Shown: one piece after another, positions 1 to 4,903 of the stretch
Position numbering within the stretch: position 1 is the first letter of the stretch
Layout of the letters: each line of letters begins with the position of its first letter
Assembly: GCA_002367815.1 (NCBI GenBank)
Contig: DFDG01000073.1
Location: 1 to 6,321 of the forward strand
From: Opitutaceae bacterium UBA3033
GTDB taxonomy: Bacteria; Verrucomicrobiota; Verrucomicrobiia; Opitutales; Opitutaceae
Reading direction: 5' to 3'
Length of the DNA stretch: 6,321 bases
Notes under the pieces: model-generated
Told to the model about the DNA's origin: nothing
The model's input: only the letters and a program-made list of their open reading frames with translations
Databases searched by the model: none
Program-made: the position numbers and the translations under genes

Positions 1-566
1 CGCGGCGTGATCAGTTCACGAATCCGGGCGAGGTTAACCTCCACACTATTGGGATCAGGCGTGAACAGTTTGACCACAACACCGCGGCGATTCTGTTGCA
101 GATACCAGGGACCGGAACCGCCGGGATGCGCGTGATCTTCAAAGATAACCTCGTCCCCTTCCTTCAGCACCAGACCTGCGGCGACGATTGAATTTCCCTC
201 GGTCGCATTGCGGGTAAAACAAATCTCCGACCCTTGGGCCCCAAAGTAGCCGGCGACCAGTTCCCGAACCCCTTCAAAGGCATGATGGTCATGTTCCGAA
301 ATCGTCTGATTGTAATGCATCGCATCCGCAAATACTTTAAGCACCGGTTTGGCCGCCGGTCCGAGACCTCCGGTATTCATGTAGTGCAGCTCCGGCTTCA
401 GCACATACTGCTGTCGCACCGCACGCCAGAATTCGGCATCTTTGGCTGGATCATAAACAGGCAAGTCGACCATCAATGCATCGGTCGGTTCGGCCTTCAT
501 GCATGACCCGGTTAATGCACCGAGCGTGCCCAGACCTATTCCGCTGATGAATGATTTTCGGTTCAT
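1..566 (-). CDS. Class-V aminotransferase-fold PLP-dependent enzyme with an N-terminal export signal (partial, 3' end outside window)
   Basis: Reading from the ATG at 566-564 gives 188 codons open to the left edge, so only the N-terminal part is present. Residues 62-70 (YMNTGGLGP) and 117-124 (FTRNATEG) are typical of the aminotransferase class-V fold (cysteine desulfurase / isopenicillin-N epimerase-like group). The second motif forms the loop that holds the PLP phosphate, and the EDHAHPGGSGPW stretch (143-154) matches the conserved 'D-x-H ... PW' region. The catalytic Lys and the cofactor-binding Asp would lie beyond the window. The N-terminus NRKSFISGIGLGTLGALTGSC (residues 2-22) looks like an export signal: an Arg-Lys variant of the Tat motif, a Gly/Leu-rich core, and Cys22 as a poor lipobox. 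The start overlaps the stop of the DUF6807 gene by four bases, so the two are probably co-translated. The exact reaction (epimerase, desulfurase or lyase) cannot be told. The family is confident and the location is inferred. Confidence 0.88.
   Translation of the reverse strand, partial: MNRKSFISGIGLGTLGALTGSCMKAEPTDALMVDLPVYDPAKDAEFWRAVRQQYVLKPELHYMNTGGLGPAAKPVLKVFADAMHYNQTISEHDHHAFEGVRELVAGYFGAQGSEICFTRNATEGNSIVAAGLVLKEGDEVIFEDHAHPGGSGPWYLQQNRRGVVVKLFTPDPNSVEVNLARIRELITP
563..566 (-). promoter_or_regulatory. ATGA stop/start overlap coupling the DUF6807 gene to the aminotransferase gene
   Basis: The TGA of the DUF6807 gene (565-563) overlaps the ATG of the aminotransferase gene (566-564). 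The bases before it (CAAAGTGTAAAACC on the minus strand) lack a Shine-Dalgarno sequence, so the aminotransferase is probably translated by coupling. Confidence 0.65.
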
Positions 567-1426
567 GGTTTTACACTTTGGAACGAGATCGTGTGATCGA
601 CGGCATAGATACCATCGATGGCGATCTCTTGCTTAGATTCATATTGGAGAGGAAATGCCGCGAGGGGATAATTGCGACGGAGAAACCAATGCAACGGTCC
701 GTCATTATTCGCAAATCGTATCACCAATCGGTTAAGCGTAGTATCGAACTGACCATGCCACTCCATCCAATTCGCGGAAGCGCCGTGCACGGCTTCGACC
801 CCTGAGAGCCCGCCTTCGGCAATCACCTTGATGGTATCATCGAGATGGTCGTCGAGCAAAGCGCGGGCCGCCCGAAATTCGAGGCCGCAATAATGCGAAC
901 CCTTCAACCCACCATCCACCTGGGGATTGCCCAGGGTAAGCACCCGCCCGCTCACGTTGGTCAATTGGCTGCGAAACCGGAGCGACCAAATGTTTTCAGA
1001 TTCATTTACCACGATCTCGATGGACCGTTGCTCGGTAAAAATTGTTTCGTCCAACCGCCGCCATGCCAAGCGGTGCGAGAGGAGCGCGCGGTTGTCTTCG
1101 GCTTCGAGTTGTTGCCACTCGACATGTTGCTGCGACCCATGGTCATTCCGCCATTTGTAGCCGTCGGCCAAACAAGTGGGACCGCCCCAAAAGTTCATGC
1201 CGGACACATTGTTCAACGTGTAACAAAGAGCATGATGCCACGGATGGTCGTTGGGGCGGAAATTGGTGCAGGTATCCCCCTCCAGAGAATTGACCGGATG
1301 AAAATACGGCTTGGGCGACTCTTTGGCGTCGACCTCCGGTTTGTAAACATAACGGCAGAGTAATTGTTCCCCCAGAAAAAGGATCACAGCCTTGTCCGCA
1401 TCGTGTTGGAGTCGAAGTATGCTCAT
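563..1426 (-). CDS. DUF6807 family protein (PmoA-like), 287 aa
   Basis: The 287-residue protein carries the hallmark pattern of the DUF6807 / 'PmoA' Pfam family: KPYFHPV (39-45), then DHPWHHAL (60-67), then NNVSGMNFWGG (72-82). Later come GSHYCGLEFR (176-185), ANWMEWHG (218-225) and a final IRFANNDGP...WFLRRNYPLAAFP segment (236-259), a layout typical of the full-length family, so the gene looks intact. The several conserved His and Asp residues in the first third could form a metal or sugar site, but this is inference. The family name 'methane oxygenase PmoA' is historical: nothing here resembles the membrane subunit of methane monooxygenase, and the protein has no membrane segment or signal peptide, so it is probably cytoplasmic. 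In other genomes the family commonly sits beside glycoside hydrolases and sugar oxidoreductases. The start is fixed by the ATGA overlap with the rhamnosidase stop, and its own stop overlaps the next ATG in the same way. Biochemical function is unknown. Confidence 0.88.
   Translation of the reverse strand: MSILRLQHDADKAVILFLGEQLLCRYVYKPEVDAKESPKPYFHPVNSLEGDTCTNFRPNDHPWHHALCYTLNNVSGMNFWGGPTCLADGYKWRNDHGSQQHVEWQQLEAEDNRALLSHRLAWRRLDETIFTEQRSIEIVVNESENIWSLRFRSQLTNVSGRVLTLGNPQVDGGLKGSHYCGLEFRAARALLDDHLDDTIKVIAEGGLSGVEAVHGASANWMEWHGQFDTTLNRLVIRFANNDGPLHWFLRRNYPLAAFPLQYESKQEIAIDGIYAVDHTISFQSVKP
1423..1426 (-). promoter_or_regulatory. ATGA stop/start overlap coupling the rhamnosidase gene to the DUF6807 gene
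   Basis: The TGA of the rhamnosidase (1425-1423) overlaps the ATG of the DUF6807 gene (1426-1424). This four-base overlap supports the chosen start and suggests coupled translation. Confidence 0.65.
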
Positions 1427-3948
1427 GATAAAGTAAAATCCTCTTCAAATTTCCCGCCCAGGAAAGATCTGGTAGCTCCATTCGGTGCGATTACTTCTGC
1501 CGCAATTCCTTCAGGCACAACCGCGCGTAGTTTGAATTTTCCTTCCTCCACCCGCCATGACACTTCGATCATGCCTTGTGGCGTGCAAACACTGCCGGAG
1601 GCATGGGTGAGCCCGCAGCGATTGGGTTTGATTTCAATCTTCGCAAAGCCCGGTTCCGTCGCCGTCACCCCGAGCAGCCGTTGTTGAAACTCGAGCACCG
1701 GATGCGCCGACCAGGCGTGGCAAAGCGATCGCCAGTAACTGTTTTCCTCCACAAAGGTGGACAACCCATAGCCGATCGATTCATGCCAGGGTCCGAGATA
1801 TTTCGGCATGTCGTCATAGCGCCCGGCTTTCGCCAGGGCACTAAAACCAAAGTGCCACCAGAAGAATGAACCGGGAGCGAGTTTCTCGTCCGTCGGAAAC
1901 CGTTTCATTATTATCTCGCGTTCCCGCTCCCCCGCCAAACCGGCGACGATGGCCCACGCATTACCGTATTGGCTGATATCCGGACCACCCGGATGATCAA
2001 AATAAAGTCCCTCTTCCTCCGACCAGAATCGGGCATGGGCTTTGCGGCGCAGATCATCGGCTTCGTTCTTTAACGATGTCGCTTCCATCGGACAACCAAG
2101 GTGCGCGGCCAGCCACGAGACTTCGTCCAAGGCATTGATATATTGTGCCGTCAGGATCGTGGTCGCACCTTTATCCGCTCCCGGCACCACGCCTCGGGGC
2201 CACCACGGACACCAGTCGGTGACGTTCCAATAAGGCAGCTTGGCCGGGAGACCCTCTTCATCCGTATGGCGACGATACCAATCAAGCACCGAACGCATGC
2301 CTGGCATCAGATCCTTCAACGTCGCCCGATCCGCCGTGCAAAGATAATAATCCCTGATGTTCGTGATCCAGTGAATACTCCAAGACGGGATGACCTGTAA
2401 CAACCGCGAAGGAAAACGCGCCTGCGTCAGCCCGTCCGAAATTCGCGACCAATCGAATTGGTAGAGTGCTTGGCGACTGAGCCGATAATCACCGGTCGTC
2501 AGCATGCCGAGCTTTGAAGTGATCATCGTATCCCCGGCATATTGCATCTGCTCGTAATACGGACCGTCCTCGTAGGTCTCATGGGAACACATCCGCATGG
2601 TGTGCAGACCAACTTTCCAAATTTTATCCATCGCCGGATCGGATGATTCGAACCGCGCCTTTACGTGATACGGATACGCCGAGAACCGTTGTTTGATCGC
2701 ATGCAGCGTCAAAGGCTGCGCCCCGACTTTGATCCTCAAACCAACATAGCGAAACGCCCGCCAATGCAGTGGTTCAAAAACTTCGTGGCGACCCTCGGGT
2801 TGCCAGAGATCACACCAACCGGTCACCTCGCCCCGCCGGTCAAAAGTCCAACCGCGACTTTCATCGGCAAAATGCGAAGCGAGGTTTTCGAGGGATTGTT
2901 TTCGGCCCAGCATTTTTGCCTCCGGGGTATCCCACGGTAAACGCAATGCCTCCGCATAGGTCAGCCGCACCGCACTGCCCGCTCCGCCCGTGATATCGAG
3001 CAGCGGAAAGGCCGTCGTCATCATCCCCATGTCGAGCACGAGATCAACCTTTGCCCCCGCCGCCAAAGTCAGGGCCTGATCATTTTCAAGCAACGCTGCC
3101 CATTCGGCCGATATCGCGCTGCCGCCACTCAGATAGGCATCGGGAAATGATTCCGGTTCACCTTCCTCCATCATCGGAATCATCCGCGGCATCAACCCAT
3201 AGGGGCTGGCGGGATCGCGCCGGTTGGCAATCAACTCCGCCTTGAACAACACGTGGGCGGCGGGCCAAGCCTGATCATCGAAATCGGGGTTGTTCCAACC
3301 CACGGGAATCAACGCAGAAACCCGGTCCTCGAAGTAGCCCTGATATCCTTCAAAGGTGGTGTTTTCGTTTTGAAACCGGTGCGCTTTGTCCACAGCCACT
3401 TTCCACGCAGCATCAGTGCGCAGGTCCTCGACCACTTCGCCGGCCAGATTTTGCAGCGCGCCTTCCAGCACAAATCCACCGGTATAGGTCATGACCGAAC
3501 AGGGCGGACCCAGCAGGGCCGGACGGTGGGCGACGCGCGACATGTCGAGCACGATGGCCGCGAGCACATTGCGGCCGGATCGCAAATGGGGCGTCAGATC
3601 AAAGGAATCGAAAAAATGATGCTCGATATTTCCCTTGGCCGGACCGCGCCCCACAAAAACCCCGTTGCAAAAAAACAGGTAACGGCTGTCGGCCGAGAGA
3701 TCGACATGCAGACCGACCGCAGTCGGATCCGGCACGTCGAAAGTGCGGCGAAAATAACGCACTTGATAATGTGAAGGTGATGCTTCCTCCGGCAGCGGCA
3801 CACCATGGGATCCTTCAGCGGACCAGATCCACGAGGCGGAATTGACAAATGGTTGGGCAGACACGGTGAAATAGGGTTCGACCGAATGCTTAGGGTTGCG
3901 AGGGCACAAATACAAAATCGTAACCGTAGGCCCCATAAAGCCCACCAT
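1423..3948 (-). CDS. Alpha-L-rhamnosidase-like glycoside hydrolase (GH78-type), up to 841 aa
   Basis: This is predicted to cleave terminal alpha-L-rhamnose by an inverting mechanism. Numbering from the 3948 start, residues 61-70 (YQVRYFRRTF) open an N-terminal beta-sandwich to about 230. A second beta domain runs to about 425, the (alpha/alpha)6 barrel covers about 430-760, and a C-terminal beta-sandwich follows (GFAKIEIKPNRCGL, 767-780). The stretch D461-G-P-Y-Y-E466-Q-M-Q-Y-A-G-D473 aligns without gaps to the GH78 pattern D-C-P-x-x-E-Q-x-x-x-x-G-D, making E466 the likely general acid. YGLSTFVEE (727-735) matches the later GATTxWE region, making E734 the likely base, and H744 matches the conserved His after it. 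The start is uncertain. The ATG at 3948 lies inside the propeller gene and has AGG directly against it with no spacing. An ATG at 3936 and a GTG at 3864 (813 aa, 25 bases after the propeller stop) are alternatives. No convincing signal peptide appears with any start. Substrate linkage is unknown. Confidence 0.87.
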   Translation of the reverse strand: MVGFMGPTVTILYLCPRNPKHSVEPYFTVSAQPFVNSASWIWSAEGSHGVPLPEEASPSHYQVRYFRRTFDVPDPTAVGLHVDLSADSRYLFFCNGVFVGRGPAKGNIEHHFFDSFDLTPHLRSGRNVLAAIVLDMSRVAHRPALLGPPCSVMTYTGGFVLEGALQNLAGEVVEDLRTDAAWKVAVDKAHRFQNENTTFEGYQGYFEDRVSALIPVGWNNPDFDDQAWPAAHVLFKAELIANRRDPASPYGLMPRMIPMMEEGEPESFPDAYLSGGSAISAEWAALLENDQALTLAAGAKVDLVLDMGMMTTAFPLLDITGGAGSAVRLTYAEALRLPWDTPEAKMLGRKQSLENLASHFADESRGWTFDRRGEVTGWCDLWQPEGRHEVFEPLHWRAFRYVGLRIKVGAQPLTLHAIKQRFSAYPYHVKARFESSDPAMDKIWKVGLHTMRMCSHETYEDGPYYEQMQYAGDTMITSKLGMLTTGDYRLSRQALYQFDWSRISDGLTQARFPSRLLQVIPSWSIHWITNIRDYYLCTADRATLKDLMPGMRSVLDWYRRHTDEEGLPAKLPYWNVTDWCPWWPRGVVPGADKGATTILTAQYINALDEVSWLAAHLGCPMEATSLKNEADDLRRKAHARFWSEEEGLYFDHPGGPDISQYGNAWAIVAGLAGEREREIIMKRFPTDEKLAPGSFFWWHFGFSALAKAGRYDDMPKYLGPWHESIGYGLSTFVEENSYWRSLCHAWSAHPVLEFQQRLLGVTATEPGFAKIEIKPNRCGLTHASGSVCTPQGMIEVSWRVEEGKFKLRAVVPEGIAAEVIAPNGATRSFLGGKFEEDFTLS
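1439..1446 (-). promoter_or_regulatory. Possible ribosome binding site (GAAGAGGA) for the DUF6807 gene
   Basis: On the minus strand GAAGAGGA lies inside the last codons of the rhamnosidase gene and ends 12 bases before the ATG at 1426. The purine-rich core fits a Shine-Dalgarno sequence, though the spacing is long. It is the only junction in this window with a fair candidate site. Confidence 0.4.
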
Positions 3949-4903
3949 CCTGCCAAGTCAGACCATGGTCATCAGAGAAGAATGAACCTTCTTCAAAAGT
4001 GGACGCCCAAAGCCGACCCGTAACATCGGGATCAAAGGCGAGCACAAACACATTCTTCACCGGCAATCCCGTGGAACGATCCGCCCAAGTCCGGCCGCCG
4101 TCGGCCGAAACCCGCACTCCCACTCCCCACCCGCCAATGGCCATGCGGGCAGCATCATTGGTATCGATCGCCACCGCATAAAGATTTGCCTCCGCGGTCG
4201 TGGCATCGACCGGGCCCCATGAGATGCCGGCGTCGCGCGAAATCCAGGCGCCACGTCCTTGGGTGCCCGCCAACAGGATATTCGGATTCAGGGTGCTCTG
4301 CACCAAACGCAATGCCGTCGCCGGCGGGGAATCCGTGCGGGCCCATGTCTTGGCTCCATCAGTGGAAAGATAGATGCCATCTTCCGTGCCCAATAGCACG
4401 CGACCGGGAGTTTGTGAATCCGCCACAATCGATTGGGCAAACAGCAGGTTGAGTCCGGCCTGGGCGTGTTTCCAATTAGCGCCACCATCGACACTACGCA
4501 AGGGGCCCCAACAAGTGCTCACGTAAACCTCGTTCGGATTGGCCGGATTGAAGGCAAAAGTGCGCACATCGATCACATCCCAACCCGTGGTCAGCCGCCA
4601 AGTCTTGCCGGCATCGGTGGAGCGCAGGACCCCATCGGAACATGCCACCAACAGCACGTGCCCCTTACTGCCCGGTTGTTCCGCGATGGAATAAATCCCC
4701 AGCACGCGTGGACCAAAGGTCGTCCAACTTCCGTCAGCTTGTCGTAGATAAATTCCGGAATCCGTCGGCGTGGAGCTGTTTTTTTGCGCCTTCGTCATCG
4801 CGACGGCGGCATACATTTGATGAGCTGTGGGCGATGGGGTCGCGCAGGCCGGAGTCAAAGTCGCGGCGAGAGTCAGAATGAAAAAGAGCGGGGTTTTCAT
4901 CAC
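3890..4903 (-). CDS. Exported Asp-box (BNR) repeat protein, predicted seven-bladed beta-propeller, 337 aa
   Basis: The first 21 residues (MMKTPLFFILTLAATLTPACA) are a Sec-type signal peptide with a likely signal-peptidase-I site after A-C-A, so the protein is probably periplasmic or secreted. The mature part holds six clear Asp boxes (S-x-D-x-G-x-T-W): STDAGKTW 95-102, SVDGGANW 137-144, STDGAKTW 180-187, SRDAGISW 222-229, SADGGRTW 266-273 and SDDHGLTW 310-317. A degenerate seventh, LRQADGSW, is at 53-60. Asp boxes are turn motifs of beta-propellers (sialidases, sortilin, xyloglucanases, photosystem assembly factors) and are structural, not catalytic. The protein has no separate catalytic domain. 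It lies between a toroid protein and a rhamnosidase, which suggests glycan binding or cleavage, but its function is unknown. The start may be GTG 4903 or ATG 4900: both touch the upstream stop (GTGATG), and neither has a visible ribosome binding site. The stop TAA is at 3892-3890. Confidence 0.85.
   Translation of the reverse strand: MMKTPLFFILTLAATLTPACATPSPTAHQMYAAVAMTKAQKNSSTPTDSGIYLRQADGSWTTFGPRVLGIYSIAEQPGSKGHVLLVACSDGVLRSTDAGKTWRLTTGWDVIDVRTFAFNPANPNEVYVSTCWGPLRSVDGGANWKHAQAGLNLLFAQSIVADSQTPGRVLLGTEDGIYLSTDGAKTWARTDSPPATALRLVQSTLNPNILLAGTQGRGAWISRDAGISWGPVDATTAEANLYAVAIDTNDAARMAIGGWGVGVRVSADGGRTWADRSTGLPVKNVFVLAFDPDVTGRLWASTFEEGSFFSDDHGLTWQDGGLYGAYGYDFVFVPSQP
3953..4747 (-). repeat. Seven tandem Asp-box propeller blades (protein-level repeat)
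   Basis: The closing Trp of each Asp box falls at residues 60, 102, 144, 187, 229, 273 and 317 of the exported protein, giving intervals of 42, 42, 43, 42, 44 and 44 residues. The first copy has Gln55 in place of the key Asp. The repeats are alike in pattern (inner strand such as TFAFNP or VLAFDP, then VYxST, then the Asp box) but not at the DNA level, so this is an old protein repeat rather than a recent duplication. Confidence 0.85.
4900..4903 (-). promoter_or_regulatory. GTGA stop/start overlap coupling the toroid protein to the propeller gene
   Basis: On the minus strand, GTGATG contains the TGA stop of the upstream gene inside two possible starts (GTG at 4903 and ATG at 4900). The 25 bases before it (ending CCAACCAA) hold no Shine-Dalgarno-like sequence, so re-initiation by ribosomes finishing the upstream gene is the likely way the propeller is translated. 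Confidence 0.6.

Noticed and set aside
845..1363. 172-codon open frame on the plus strand opposite the DUF6807 gene
   Set aside because: It is wholly antisense to a gene with clear family motifs, and its translation has no recognisable domain and unusual composition. It is best explained as a shadow frame.
563..1426. Methane monooxygenase subunit (PmoA) as the function of this gene
   Set aside because: There are no membrane helices and no partner pmoB/pmoC genes. Only the historical family label suggests it.
3253..3774. 173-codon open frame on the plus strand opposite the rhamnosidase N-terminal domain
   Set aside because: It lies antisense to conserved coding sequence, with no family motifs or start signal. 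Shadow frame.
3904..3948. Lipobox-like ILYLC at the N-terminus of the longest rhamnosidase reading
   Set aside because: There is no positively charged n-region, the hydrophobic stretch is short, and the segment is read in a second frame of the propeller gene, so a lipoprotein signal is likely chance.
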